A stretch of 33,869 bases of DNA. It comes from Clostridiales bacterium. GTDB taxonomy: Bacteria > Bacillota > Clostridia > Oscillospirales > CAG-272. The notes under the pieces are model-generated. The model saw only the letters and a program-made list of their open reading frames with translations. It had not been told where the DNA came from and searched no databases. A program made the position numbers and the translations under genes. The stretch spans positions 1-33,869 of the forward strand of contig JAEEKG010000013.1 of NCBI GenBank assembly GCA_016282315.1. Reading direction: 5' to 3'. Shown piece after piece: positions 8,887 through 17,590 of this stretch (the first letter of the stretch is position 1; every line of letters starts with the position of its first letter).

Positions 8887-10707
8887 TTATTGGATGTAAT
8901 GAGAATATACTTCTTTATATATGTCCATTCTGCTATCTGTTGTAAGTCTGGTCAATTCATCGAACAGTGAATTGTCTTTTTTTATGCAATCCACAATGAT
9001 TGGATTATATCTTGTTCCTTTTCCCTGAATGAATTCATCCAATACCTGTGAAAAAGTTTTGCCTTTGGTATAGTTTCTTCCAAGGATATCTGTAGCAGCA
9101 TCCGTACAATCCGCTATTGTTACTATGTCAATGATTATGCGGATATTTGAAGATGTGTTATCAAAATCGTCGGGATATCCCAAAGATCCGTCGTACCACT
9201 TGTGATGACCCAGAATGACGTCGAAATACTGTGCAAAATCTTTGTCGTTATCAAGGATTGTCAAACCATTATTCGGATGTGTTTTGATTCTCTTGAATTC
9301 AATATCTGTCAAACGTCTGTTCTGTGTATTTATGATATCTACCATTGATATTTTTCCCACATCATGAAGAAGGGCACAATCACAGATGAATTGAAGTAAT
9401 GAATCTTTGTTTTCATTTACTTCGTCTACTGTTCTGCAATCGAGAACACCAATAAACAATTCCGGATTATGTTTGAGCAAATAATCTCCCAGACAACGGG
9501 AAATGTTTTCAACCATCAGACTGTGAATGCATGTGATGGGCTGTCTGAACATGATTACTTCCAGAATGTAATCCTTCTTTTCTTCGTACGTGATGAAAGA
9601 TTTGATTTTTTGATACAGCAAATACACATATCTGTTCATCTCGCTTGTAAAGAATGTGTAGGGAATAGTTTTGACATACAGTCTCAATCTGTTCATGCAA
9701 TCGATGATATCTGCTCGCTTGGAAGGAACATTTCTTTCCCCTTCCATATAGTAGCACATAGTTCCTATCGTATTGTAGCAATTGTCCAAATAGTCTTCCT
9801 GTTCATTGGGGTCGCCATTCAGATCGAGCTTGTCAAACATTTCGTTGAAACTTTGAATTAAATAATCAACCAGTTCTTCGTTTGTTATTATTCCTTCATA
9901 ATTTTTCAATGCTTGATCAATACAATTGACCATAGGATCTATTTCATCGCCGTTCTTTTCTTTACATTCAGCAATCAGTCTTTCATAGATGATTTTTTCT
10001 TCATCAGACAATATCGATATATTTTCATAGAGCGTAATGGTAAAGAGCATTCGGTCAATAAAATATATGAACTCTTCATCGTCTCCGTCCAGTTTTTGCA
10101 CTTCTTCTTTGTTCCATATTGATAAAGCTTCTGTGTAAAGACTGTACATTTTTGAAAAGCAATCCGGTCTGTCCTGATTGAGAATACGGCTTATTATATT
10201 TGAGTAGGATTTGAAGAGAGAAAGGCGTGCATACCTTGAGGAGATATTCAAATATTCTCCTCTATAATCCAAAACGCTTTCATACGAATATTTGGGCGTG
10301 CCTATATCTTCAACATCTGCTTGTTCATACTCAAAACAATAAGCGTGAATAAGCGGAATAATGTAGTTGAGATTGTGAGCCTTTTGAAAATACTCAATGC
10401 AAGGTTCCATCATGAGCGGAAGAACACATATGTCATCATATCCATCCTGATAGATCTGCAAAGCAGCATCAGCCAACAAGCAATACTCTTTGTCTGACAG
10501 TTGTTGCGACAAATGTTCTATGAGGGATTTTGTGTTTTCCTCATTTACTTCAAAGCAATTTCTCAATGCTTCACTTCTTTGAATGAGCAACTTCGCCCAT
10601 GATGATTTACTGCTTTTCTTGAATAACTTTTCGTTCCATTCAAAGTCAAGATCTTTGCAATGTTCAAATGTTTTAATAAACTTGTCTAAATACTGTTTTG
10701 TTACCAT
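8887..10707 (-). CDS. HD-GYP domain protein with helical N-terminal half
   Basis: A 606-residue soluble protein. The C-terminal part (about 400-570) is an HD-GYP domain: H448-D449-V-G-K, THPNNG, the H-H pair at 501-502 in GHHKWYDGSLGYPDD, and IADCTDAATD. HD-GYP proteins are metal-dependent phosphodiesterases that usually hydrolyse cyclic di-GMP; some cleave other cyclic dinucleotides. The GYP tripeptide itself is present. The first ~390 residues are helical and acidic, without a recognised sensor or membrane segment, and may be TPR-like. The ribosome site is poor and the start lies 20 nt after the opine-dehydrogenase-like gene, suggesting translational coupling within an operon. Confidence 0.8.
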   Translation of the reverse strand: MVTKQYLDKFIKTFEHCKDLDFEWNEKLFKKSSKSSWAKLLIQRSEALRNCFEVNEENTKSLIEHLSQQLSDKEYCLLADAALQIYQDGYDDICVLPLMMEPCIEYFQKAHNLNYIIPLIHAYCFEYEQADVEDIGTPKYSYESVLDYRGEYLNISSRYARLSLFKSYSNIISRILNQDRPDCFSKMYSLYTEALSIWNKEEVQKLDGDDEEFIYFIDRMLFTITLYENISILSDEEKIIYERLIAECKEKNGDEIDPMVNCIDQALKNYEGIITNEELVDYLIQSFNEMFDKLDLNGDPNEQEDYLDNCYNTIGTMCYYMEGERNVPSKRADIIDCMNRLRLYVKTIPYTFFTSEMNRYVYLLYQKIKSFITYEEKKDYILEVIMFRQPITCIHSLMVENISRCLGDYLLKHNPELFIGVLDCRTVDEVNENKDSLLQFICDCALLHDVGKISMVDIINTQNRRLTDIEFKRIKTHPNNGLTILDNDKDFAQYFDVILGHHKWYDGSLGYPDDFDNTSSNIRIIIDIVTIADCTDAATDILGRNYTKGKTFSQVLDEFIQGKGTRYNPIIVDCIKKDNSLFDELTRLTTDSRMDIYKEVYSHYIQ

Positions 10708-10727
10708 TTTTACTACTGGATTGTTCT

Positions 10728-11834
10728 TTATTTTTTTCCGGTTCTAACGTATTTGAGCAGAGTGTCTTTATCCATTCCTGCTATTCCAAGTTGTTCAAGA
10801 CTGCGTCCTTCTTTACGCCAGTCTCTTTCGTGAACTACGTTAATAATATCTATGAAACCATTTGTAAGCGGCATCGGTACACCGAGTAATTCGCCTATTG
10901 CAGCCCAAGGTACCAATCCGAATGGTATATCTTCTGTCAAATAACGGCTGCTCAAATCATTTGGTCCGCATATTGGTGTCAGACCGATTGAGCCGTGACC
11001 TTCTTTATATAAATCCTGCCATGTCCATTCATAGTCATCAGGTCTTCCTGCAAAATCTTCCATAGGACGTAGATTGTATCCAAGTACATTTCCAATTGCC
11101 TTGCGTTCTTTATCCATTGCGATGTTTAAACGGCAAGCAGAAGGAGTCCAGCCGTGTTCATAAAGGAAGAAGTTAATTTGCGGGCTTTCAATTCTTGAGA
11201 TGTTGAAGAGAACAGGTCCTGCGTGCCAGTCAGGGTTAACTATGGCCAAACCGCATTCAAGAACGTCGGTATATATTTTTTCGAATGGGAATAGATCTTC
11301 ACGCATTTCATCGATGAGAGAAGGTCCTTTATCTGCCGGCAAGAAAGCAATGTTTATAGGGTTTCTTCCGAAAACATTAACAGTGTCTGAACCTTTTGCA
11401 ACTAAACGTGCGTCATAGGGCAGATTGTTGGCATCAGCAAATGTCGGACAATCAGGTCCATCAAGTTCCTTTTTCAGTACAAGAGCTGAGAATGCACCAG
11501 GGAAAGTAACGATTATCTGATCCTTTGTAACATGGCCTTTTAAGAGTTTTGCATAACCGCTGTGAGCAAATGCAGGAGCAACTATACAAATATAGTGGCA
11601 ACCCTTAACCGCTTTGTCTATATCATCTGTTACATCATGAAGTGTAACAGGGCCCTGTAATTCTTTGATGTTTCCCTGAAGATAAATTGTTTTTGTTTCA
11701 AATACTTTTTTCATGTTGTTTTTGAATTGAGGCATTTCGTAAAGAGTTACAGTGTGGCCTTTCAATGCAAATTCTGCCGCCATTGTGTGCGCGCCGTTTC
11801 CGCCGCCTAAAATCGCTATTTTCTTTGGAGTCAT
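10728..11834 (-). CDS. NAD(P)-dependent opine dehydrogenase-like protein
   Basis: A 368-residue protein of the octopine/nopaline dehydrogenase family. An N-terminal Rossmann fold carries G10-G-G-N-G14-A-H-T (residues 6-32: IAILGGGNGAHTMAAEF and on to LYE). The C-terminal helical domain includes NPDWHAGPVLFNISRIE, with the His expected near the active site. Family members reductively condense an amino acid with a 2-oxo acid, or run the reverse; bacterial relatives take varied substrates and this one cannot be specified. AAAGGA lies 8 nt before the ATG. It is the first gene of a minus-strand group with the HD-GYP and isomerase-like genes. Confidence 0.8.
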   Translation of the reverse strand: MTPKKIAILGGGNGAHTMAAEFALKGHTVTLYEMPQFKNNMKKVFETKTIYLQGNIKELQGPVTLHDVTDDIDKAVKGCHYICIVAPAFAHSGYAKLLKGHVTKDQIIVTFPGAFSALVLKKELDGPDCPTFADANNLPYDARLVAKGSDTVNVFGRNPINIAFLPADKGPSLIDEMREDLFPFEKIYTDVLECGLAIVNPDWHAGPVLFNISRIESPQINFFLYEHGWTPSACRLNIAMDKERKAIGNVLGYNLRPMEDFAGRPDDYEWTWQDLYKEGHGSIGLTPICGPNDLSSRYLTEDIPFGLVPWAAIGELLGVPMPLTNGFIDIINVVHERDWRKEGRSLEQLGIAGMDKDTLLKYVRTGKK

Positions 11835-11883
11835 AATAAAAGATCCTTTCTCTAGTCCGGCTTAGCCGAATAATAACGTATAT

Positions 11884-11911
11884 ATTATACATCTAATTTA
11901 TAATCTTTACA
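11884..11911 (-). promoter_or_regulatory. Promoter of the opine-dehydrogenase/HD-GYP/isomerase group
   Basis: On the minus strand, a perfect -10 TATAAT (11889-11884) has a weak -35 TGTAAA (11911-11906) 16 bp upstream. It is about 50 bp ahead of the first gene's ATG. Confidence 0.5.
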
Positions 11912-11979
11912 TGGTAAAAATAGCCAAATATCGCGGAGATAAACTATAACATGTGAGACTACAAGTAATTGTAAATATG

Positions 11980-11988
11980 TGATAAAAT
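11980..11988 (+). promoter_or_regulatory. Extended -10 promoter of the PHP phosphatase gene
   Basis: TGaTAAAAT at 11980-11988 is an extended -10 element without a clear -35. It would start transcription near 11995, just before the GGAGG at 12002. It overlaps the GTG (11979) that would otherwise be the furthest upstream start. Confidence 0.45.
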
Positions 11989-12014
11989 GTAAAAAAAGCA
12001 TGGAGGTCAGTATT

Positions 12015-12830
12015 TTGGATTACAAACAGAATCTTCACACGCATTCAACCTTTGATGATGGTAAAAACACTCTCGAAGAGATGATAAATTCAGCAATAGA
12101 AAAGGGATTTGATTCCCTGGGCTTTTCCGGGCATGCATATATGTATTATTCTGAACCATATTCAATGTCAGTAGCCGGAACTGAAGAATACAAAAAGCAG
12201 GTTCTTCAATTGAGGGAAAAATATGCTGACAGAATAAAGATTTTTTTGGGACTTGAATTTGACATGTATTCCGACACTCCTCAAGAGGGCTACGAGTACA
12301 TGATAGGGGCATGCCACTATATAAAGATTGGTGATGATTTTGTCGCGGTTGACAGGCCAAAAGAACACTATGAGAAAATCATAGCTGAGTATTTTGGCGG
12401 AGATGGAATGAAACTTGTGAAAGAATACTACAGACAAGTGGCAGAATATCCCAAATACGCAAAAATAGATATTTTGGCTCACTTTGATTTAATAACCAAG
12501 AACGTTGAGAGGGCAAATTTCTTTGATTATAATTCAAAAGAGTATTTAAATGCAGCAATAGAGTCTTTAGAAGCGTTAAAAAAAGATGTTGACTTTTTTG
12601 AGGTCAACACGGGAGTCATTGCAAGAGGGTACAAATCCACACCATATCCGATGCTTTCTTTGGTTAAAGAAATGAAAAGATTGGGATACGGAGCTATTAT
12701 TGCATCTGATTGCCATAATGCAAAAGATTTGGATTCTTATTTTGATGTTGCGCGCGATTTGCTAATTGAAGGTGGGTATAAAGAAAAGTATATTCTTACT
12801 GATGATGGCTTTAAAGCAATTGCAATATGA
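12015..12830 (+). CDS. PHP-domain phosphoesterase, histidinol-phosphatase (HisJ/HisK-like) family
   Basis: A 271-residue metal-dependent phosphatase of the PHP superfamily. Metal ligands are visible in order: H-T-H in NLHTHSTFDDG near the N-terminus, H in FSGHAYMYYS, E in GLEFDMYSD, H in GACHYIK, H in ILAHFDL and D-x-H in ASDCHNAKDL. This is the HisJ-type pattern, so dephosphorylation of histidinol phosphate in histidine synthesis is the default assignment. No his genes are nearby, so another small phosphorylated substrate is possible. I choose the TTG at 12015: GGAGG lies 8 nt upstream and the product begins MDYKQNLHTHST, as is usual for the family. The earlier GTG at 11979 overlaps the promoter. 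Confidence 0.8.
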   Translation: MDYKQNLHTHSTFDDGKNTLEEMINSAIEKGFDSLGFSGHAYMYYSEPYSMSVAGTEEYKKQVLQLREKYADRIKIFLGLEFDMYSDTPQEGYEYMIGACHYIKIGDDFVAVDRPKEHYEKIIAEYFGGDGMKLVKEYYRQVAEYPKYAKIDILAHFDLITKNVERANFFDYNSKEYLNAAIESLEALKKDVDFFEVNTGVIARGYKSTPYPMLSLVKEMKRLGYGAIIASDCHNAKDLDSYFDVARDLLIEGGYKEKYILTDDGFKAIAI

Positions 12831-12836
12831 AAAATA

Positions 12837-12878
12837 GGGTTGTTACGAGAAAGATGAATCTCTTAACAACCCGCTTAT
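12837..12878. terminator. Bidirectional intrinsic terminator
   Basis: A 9-bp stem (12837-12845 with 12864-12872) joins an A-rich left flank to a TTATTTATTT right flank between two convergent genes. Confidence 0.75.
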
Positions 12879-13982
12879 TTATTTAAACGTTATTTTTGAA
12901 ACAGTTGTGCGTTGAAGCGGAACTATGTCGCCCCCTCCGCTGCAATATGAGACCAGTGCTTCTTTTTCGGAAAGGAAATATATCGCCGGATAACAATAAC
13001 CGCGATGAATATCGTCTTCAAGAAGAACAAAATCTGAAAAATGTACCCCGTCTTCACTCTCTGCAATTGCGAGTGGAGTACGTCCCCATGTATTTCTGAA
13101 CCTTGGATGAATGGTACTTTCGGGATCGTCTTTATATGGATTCCATATGGCATAGAATTTATTGCTGTATGGATTTTTTGATATCAACATTGGTGATAAT
13201 GGGGACTCAAATCCTGATTTCTGAGGTTGTGTCCAAGTGATGCCGTCATCTGATGAATAGCTCTCGTACTGGTAATCTGCATCGGTGCGGAAATATCCAT
13301 ATAGCCTTCCGTCAGGCAATTCAATTACACCTGGCTCCTGAAGCCCATTCTTATTTTCGGAATCGGGAAATTCAAGAACTTGGACATCTTCATTCCAGGT
13401 TTTTCCATTATCATCAGAATAAACAAATCTGGCTTTTCCTACCCCATCAAAGCGATATTTTCCTTCTTTGAAGAGAAATTTGTGCTCTGACATAGGAATA
13501 ATAATACGTCCGCTTGATGTTGTCTCAACACGGCAATTATTAATGCAATAGTAACCTTTGTGGTTATGTGGAAAACAAAGAACACCATCGCCGGAATAGT
13601 CGTACCCATCTGGAGAGTCGATTCTCCAGATTTCATCTCGAACAGGAGCTTTTGTAACGTCTTTTGTGTCGATTTTGATAATGCAATATAACGAAACACC
13701 GCCATTTGGGCCCGGTCTTAGTGTTACTGACATTGCGTTTGTGCCACCAAATTTTTCGGGTTTTATTAGAGTAATGATATTGTTTGTGTCAAAATGTTCA
13801 CCATCATCTGAGAGAATGGCGCAAATTGAGCTATCTTCGTGGTCGTCCCAGCTATTTCCTACGTAGCGAGTGTAAGCAAACATTATTTTGCCATCGGGTA
13901 AACGAATAAAATCCCCTTCGCTGTTGCGTGGGTTTCCTTCCTCTGGTTGAAGTTCAAATAACACTTTTTTTGAAAAATCCAT
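12879..13982 (-). CDS. Sialidase-like (BNR/Asp-box) beta-propeller protein
   Basis: A 367-residue protein with the six-bladed propeller features of the exo-alpha-sialidase/BNR superfamily. There are Asp-boxes YSDDNGKTW and YSSDDGITW, an N-terminal RNSEGDFIRLPDGKIMFAYT blade, and QEPGVIELPDGRLYGYFRTD carrying the E and R typical of the active-site face. There is no signal peptide, so it is cytoplasmic if the start is right (GGAGG precedes the ATG). Many unsecreted members in gut and rumen anaerobes are annotated only as sialidase family and may act on other glycosides. A true sialidase would also have an FRIP-type Arg motif near the N-terminus, which I do not see. It is a single-gene unit between tRNA-Gln and the PHP gene. 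Confidence 0.7.
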   Translation of the reverse strand: MDFSKKVLFELQPEEGNPRNSEGDFIRLPDGKIMFAYTRYVGNSWDDHEDSSICAILSDDGEHFDTNNIITLIKPEKFGGTNAMSVTLRPGPNGGVSLYCIIKIDTKDVTKAPVRDEIWRIDSPDGYDYSGDGVLCFPHNHKGYYCINNCRVETTSSGRIIIPMSEHKFLFKEGKYRFDGVGKARFVYSDDNGKTWNEDVQVLEFPDSENKNGLQEPGVIELPDGRLYGYFRTDADYQYESYSSDDGITWTQPQKSGFESPLSPMLISKNPYSNKFYAIWNPYKDDPESTIHPRFRNTWGRTPLAIAESEDGVHFSDFVLLEDDIHRGYCYPAIYFLSEKEALVSYCSGGGDIVPLQRTTVSKITFK

Positions 13983-14012
13983 GGATGCCTCCGGCTATTA
14001 TCAATTTGAAAA

Positions 14013-14037
14013 TGGTCAAATCTTTTCTTTTGGTCAA
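14013..14037. repeat. Short direct repeat upstream of the sialidase-like gene
   Basis: TGGTCAA occurs at 14013-14019 and again at 14031-14037 (18-bp spacing), 30-55 bp before the gene start, a suitable place for a regulator site. No promoter with good spacing was found here, so the function is uncertain. Confidence 0.3.
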
Positions 14038-14039
14038 TA

Positions 14040-14077
14040 AAAAGAAAAGAGGCCTGAAACAACACTGTGCCAAGCCT
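14040..14077 (-). terminator. Terminator of tRNA-Gln
   Basis: On the minus strand, AGGCTTG (14077-14071) pairs with CAGGCCT (14056-14050), one G-U pair included. A T-rich tract (CTTTTCTTTTT) follows directly, 13 nt after the encoded CCA end of the tRNA. Confidence 0.7.
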
Positions 14078-14089
14078 GTATTTCTTTAA

Positions 14090-14166
14090 TGGCTGGGACA
14101 GCCGGACTTGAACCGACGAAATGCAAGAGTCAAAGTCTTGTGCCTTACCAACTTGGCTATGTCCCA
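14090..14166 (-). tRNA. tRNA-Gln, anticodon TTG
   Basis: A complete cloverleaf can be folded. The acceptor stem is TGGGACA (14166-14160) with TGTCCCA (14100-14094). The anticodon stem CAAGA/TCTTG has loop CTTTGAC and anticodon TTG (14133-14131). A T-arm GGTTCAAGTCC-type sequence, discriminator G (14093) and an encoded CCA (14092-14090) are present. The U1-A72 first pair is the typical glutamine identity feature. The gene is single, with its own promoter and terminator. Confidence 0.97.
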
Positions 14167-14178
14167 CAAGTAGATAGT

Positions 14179-14207
14179 ATTTTATCAATAAACAATTCAG
14201 ATGTCAA
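14179..14207 (-). promoter_or_regulatory. Promoter of tRNA-Gln
   Basis: On the minus strand, TTGACA (14207-14202) and TAAAAT (14184-14179) are 17 bp apart, 12 bp before the mature tRNA 5' end. This is a near-consensus stable-RNA promoter. Confidence 0.85.
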
Positions 14208-14246
14208 CCAAACAATTTCAAGTTTTGGTTTTTTTTGAAAAATTGT

Positions 14247-14275
14247 TTGTTAATGCTATTCAGTTGCTGTAAAAT
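14247..14275 (+). promoter_or_regulatory. Promoter of the alpha/beta hydrolase gene
   Basis: TTGTTA (14247-14252) and TAAAAT (14270-14275) are 17 bp apart. The element overlaps the upstream part of the open frame and so supports the later ATG at 14298 as the start. Confidence 0.6.
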
Positions 14276-14297
14276 AGAGTTGAAGGTGGTGTCTATC

Positions 14298-15230
14298 ATG
14301 ATTATAGCGGTATCAATTATTCTTGTTATTGTGATTACATATTTTATAATGTCAGTTATCTTATTCAATAAGTCAACAAAGGGAAGACAAACCGAAGACA
14401 ATCTATTTGATGAACATCAGTCAAGAGGTGTCAGACCATATCTTGATGAACTGAGAAGTGCCAGGAGTTGGCTTGATAAAGTTCCTTATGATGACATATA
14501 TGTAACAAGTTACGATAATTTAAAACTTTATGCAAAGTTTTATCACAGTAAAACGCCAAGAGCAGTGGCAATACTTGTTCACGGATATCAAGGCGACGGA
14601 GAAACTTGCTATCCGATATTTGCAAAGTTTTTGCTCGAACAGAATATTGACGTGGTGATCATAAGACAAAGAGCTCATGTTCACAGCGAGGGCAAGAGAT
14701 TGTGTTTTGGAATCAAAGAAAGATTTGACGTTCAAAAATGGTGTGAGTATGTAAGCTCAATAATTCCAAAAGGAATGCCTATGTTTTTAAGTGGTATTTC
14801 TATGGGTGGAGCTACTGTTTTACTTGCTTCAAGTCTGGATTTGCCAGAGAATGTTAAATTTATCGTTAATGATTGCGGATATTCTGACACATACGAAGAA
14901 TTCAATGCGGCCGCAAAATTTATGCATTATATTCCCATCCTATTTACACCAATTGGAAGGCTATTTTATAAGATAACAGAAGGAATCGATATAAAGAAAG
15001 TTAGACCTGTGGATGAAGCAGCTAAATCAAAATTGCCAATATTGACAATACATGGAGAAGAAGATACGTTTGTTCCATTTTATATGTGCAAAGATATTTA
15101 CAATGCAATTAAATCAGACAAAGAATTAATAACGGTACCCGGTGCAACGCATGGAATGAGCTATTTGGTTGATACAAAAAGATGTAATGAAGTATTTCAA
15201 AGGTGGATAGATAAATATTTGTATAATTAA
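14298..15230 (+). CDS. Membrane-anchored alpha/beta hydrolase
   Basis: A 310-residue serine hydrolase. Residues 1-22 are a hydrophobic anchor (MIIAVSIILVIVITYFIMSV) that would tether it to the membrane. The fold motifs are complete: oxyanion region ILVHGYQGDG, nucleophile elbow G166-I-S168-M-G170, acid D256 in HGEEDTFVP and H285 in GATHGMSY. It is an esterase or lipase-like protein of unknown substrate. Start choice: the ATG at 14298 has an AAGGTGG site 7-13 nt upstream. An earlier TTG in the same frame lies on top of the promoter. A strong terminator follows the stop codon. Confidence 0.85.
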   Translation: MIIAVSIILVIVITYFIMSVILFNKSTKGRQTEDNLFDEHQSRGVRPYLDELRSARSWLDKVPYDDIYVTSYDNLKLYAKFYHSKTPRAVAILVHGYQGDGETCYPIFAKFLLEQNIDVVIIRQRAHVHSEGKRLCFGIKERFDVQKWCEYVSSIIPKGMPMFLSGISMGGATVLLASSLDLPENVKFIVNDCGYSDTYEEFNAAAKFMHYIPILFTPIGRLFYKITEGIDIKKVRPVDEAAKSKLPILTIHGEEDTFVPFYMCKDIYNAIKSDKELITVPGATHGMSYLVDTKRCNEVFQRWIDKYLYN

Positions 15231-15236
15231 TAACAG

Positions 15237-15269
15237 CGGCCTTGACTGAATTTGAGTCAAGGCCGTTTT
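15237..15269 (+). terminator. Intrinsic terminator
   Basis: An 11-bp GC-rich stem (15237-15247 with 15255-15265) is followed by TTTT. It ends the hydrolase transcript. The opposite strand has only a weak T-rich tail, so it may stop the MgtC operon less well. Confidence 0.85.
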
Positions 15270-15285
15270 CTGTCATATTAATGAT

Positions 15286-16002
15286 TTACTGCATCTCTTC
15301 TATGTGACTTACATATTCAAGAGTTTTTAATGCTTCGATGATTTCTGAATGCGACTTATATTTCTTGAGTTCTTTGCTGCTTATGGTAATTGTTATTGTG
15401 TAAACACTGAGTCCTGAGCCTACATATGCTGGGTTTGATTCAATATCATCGATTCTCAATCCCAGATTTCTGATTGTAGCAACAAAGTCCTGCAGATTGG
15501 ATTTGTTTTTAAGTTCAAGGTGAACTTCAAAATGGTTAGAGCGATCTTTTAAATACTTTTCGGCTCTCGGTATTGAAGCCAAAACGACATAAAGGATGAT
15601 TGAACAAATAATGGTTATTGTGTACAGTCCTGTGCCGCACAAAACCCCGAGCAGACTACAAACCCAAAGAGCAGCCGAAGTTGTTAAGCCCTTTATCTGG
15701 CTTCTTGAACTGTAAAGAATTGAGTTGCCGCTTAACATTGCTGAAGAAATAACTGCAACTCCAGAGAGAATTGGCAGATTGACAGCCGTGTTTTCCATAA
15801 TGAACAAGTCGAGCAACATAGCCGTAGTACCCGAGAAAGTTACAAGCAAAAAGGTTCTCAATCCTGCTGAATGACGCTTTTTGGCTCTCTCGCATCCAAC
15901 AACTGCTCCTATTACAAGTGACAATGCAAGACGAATCAGTGCCGAATAGATGGTAAGTCCGTCAAATGAAATATTCAATAATTGTAAAATCGGATCTTTC
16001 AA
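15286..16002 (-). CDS. MgtC/SapB family membrane protein
   Basis: A 238-residue protein with four or five hydrophobic helices in residues ~18-145 and a soluble C-terminal ACT-like domain (about 155-238). The N-terminal LVIGAVVGCERAKKRHSAGLRTFLLV is the MgtC/SapB hallmark (G-x3-G-x-E-R, then AGLRT). Family members affect magnesium homeostasis, acid tolerance and membrane ATPase activity; the biochemical role is not settled. It starts with TTG, with GGGAGG formed by the last codons of the upstream antiporter gene, a 2-nt gap. Translational coupling with that gene is likely. Confidence 0.88.
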   Translation of the reverse strand: MKDPILQLLNISFDGLTIYSALIRLALSLVIGAVVGCERAKKRHSAGLRTFLLVTFSGTTAMLLDLFIMENTAVNLPILSGVAVISSAMLSGNSILYSSRSQIKGLTTSAALWVCSLLGVLCGTGLYTITIICSIILYVVLASIPRAEKYLKDRSNHFEVHLELKNKSNLQDFVATIRNLGLRIDDIESNPAYVGSGLSVYTITITISSKELKKYKSHSEIIEALKTLEYVSHIEEMQ

Positions 16003-16004
16003 TT

Positions 16005-17438
16005 TTATTTCCTCCCGAAGTGTCTTTTTCGTTTGTAGTTGAAGTTCTCATACTGTTCTTCAGCTGCTTCTGTGAATGCCTGTTCTTCTTCAGATGTTGT
16101 CTGTGGATGTTCAGGCAATTTCTTTTGAATCTCGTTGATTTGGTCTATGAGTATTTCTACCTGAGACTTTTCTTTCTTTTCCTCTTCCGGAACAGGAACA
16201 ATTTCATCTATATCATTTGAATACGATTTGGATTTATACAGCGCAAATTTGCCGCATGCAGGTCCAATCAATTCGTATAGGACGCTGGACGCCAAAATGA
16301 TTGTTTCAAGCGAATCTCCCATTGTACCACCGAGAGTACGGGCGCCGAGTGCGGCTAGGCCTATTGCTACTCCTGCCTGAGGAACCAGGGCAAATCCCAA
16401 ATAGTTTCTAACTTTCTTGTCTTTCTTTACCAAAGCCGAGCCTGTGAACGCTCCGAGATACTTTCCGGCAATTCTTACAACAAAATACAGTATACCGATC
16501 AATACGAGCGGGGTATTTCCAATACTTGTTGATGCTCCGAACAATGCGCCCAAATTGAAATTGGCGCCTGATCTTACAAAGAACAAGAGTAATATGGGCG
16601 GACTGAAATAGTTTAATTGTTTAAACAATTTGTCATCTTTAGATGTGTTTACATATATAGTTCCCATCGCCATACATCCCAGGAGCGGAGAAGTGTCAAG
16701 CAAAGTACATAATCCGCAGAATGTAAACAAGGATGCTATGGCGATTATCAGTCTGTTGTCTGTTGATCGCTTTGATGAAATCAGGAATTTAAGAACCCAT
16801 CCCATCAAGCCGCCGAGAACAAGACATAATATGTTGAGGCCTATAGGCTTTATAACATTTACAAAATCAAATTTTGCAGTGGTACTGGCCACAGCAATTG
16901 AAATAGCGATGCTGTAAGCAACCAATCCAACAACATCGTCCATAGCAACTACCTGTAAAAGAGTATCTACAAAGTCGCCTTTGGATTTTGTTTGTCTTAT
17001 TGTCATTACTGTTGAAGCCGGTGCAGTTGCCGCTGCCAGAGCAGAGATGACAATTGAAAACTCCAGTTTTAAATTCAGTATAAAGAAAGTAACAACAAAC
17101 ACAAGGATACTTGCAAGTAAAGACTCAAAGAGAGTGATGACCAATACTTTAGGACCGTTTTTCTTCAAAACATCCATCTTAAAGAATTCACCGGTGCTGA
17201 ATGCAATAAAAGCCAATGCAATATCTGCAAGGAAGTCCATGCCTTCAATTACAGAAGGGTGAACCAGATTGAAGCAAAAAGGACCGATCAGGATTCCTGC
17301 AACAATGTATCCTGTGACATTAGGGAGATGCAACAGTTTTGTCAATCTTGTCAAAGCAAAGCCACTGAAAAGCATTATTGCAACGGTTATTATGGCTATT
17401 GCAACATCAGAATTGATGTTTTCATAAATATTGAACAT
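16005..17438 (-). CDS. CPA2-type cation/H+ antiporter (Na+/H+ exchanger family)
   Basis: A 477-residue integral membrane protein with about 12 hydrophobic segments through residue ~410, of the monovalent cation:proton antiporter-2 family (KefB/NapA-like). Typical elements are PNVTGYIVAGILIGP near the N-terminus, the discontinuous-helix region AAATAPASTVMTIRQ, and VVAMDDVVGLVAYS with the acidic D-D pair expected to carry the ion. The final ~70 residues are charged and cytosolic (VPVPEEEKKEKSQ, then a lysine/arginine-rich end); there is no TrkA-N domain. Paired with an MgtC-family gene it suggests an ion-homeostasis unit. GGGGG precedes the ATG. Confidence 0.9.
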   Translation of the reverse strand: MFNIYENINSDVAIAIITVAIMLFSGFALTRLTKLLHLPNVTGYIVAGILIGPFCFNLVHPSVIEGMDFLADIALAFIAFSTGEFFKMDVLKKNGPKVLVITLFESLLASILVFVVTFFILNLKLEFSIVISALAAATAPASTVMTIRQTKSKGDFVDTLLQVVAMDDVVGLVAYSIAISIAVASTTAKFDFVNVIKPIGLNILCLVLGGLMGWVLKFLISSKRSTDNRLIIAIASLFTFCGLCTLLDTSPLLGCMAMGTIYVNTSKDDKLFKQLNYFSPPILLLFFVRSGANFNLGALFGASTSIGNTPLVLIGILYFVVRIAGKYLGAFTGSALVKKDKKVRNYLGFALVPQAGVAIGLAALGARTLGGTMGDSLETIILASSVLYELIGPACGKFALYKSKSYSNDIDEIVPVPEEEKKEKSQVEILIDQINEIQKKLPEHPQTTSEEEQAFTEAAEEQYENFNYKRKRHFGRK

Positions 17439-17469
17439 TCTGAATCCCCCTTTCTATGTATATTAGTTA

Positions 17470-17497
17470 ATTATAGTTAAAAAAAATAATAAAACAA
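17470..17497 (-). promoter_or_regulatory. Promoter of the antiporter-mgtC operon
   Basis: On the minus strand, TTGTTT (17497-17492) and a perfect TATAAT (17475-17470) are 16 bp apart, about 32 bp upstream of the antiporter ATG. Confidence 0.65.
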
Positions 17498-17590
17498 GTA
17501 TTATTATCATTTATCTACAAGAATGAATTATTCCATTGATAGATATATGTGCATTTTTTACATTTTTGGGTTAAACGTGACAAAAAAGAC

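Noticed and set aside
11979..12014. GTG start of the PHP phosphatase at 11979
   Set aside because: It lies in an extended -10 promoter element and lacks a ribosome site. The TTG at 12015 has GGAGG 8 nt upstream.
7408..17438. Mobile element or genomic-island boundary next to tRNA-Gln
   Set aside because: No integrase, transposase or repeat of the tRNA 3' end was found in the window, and base composition looks even.
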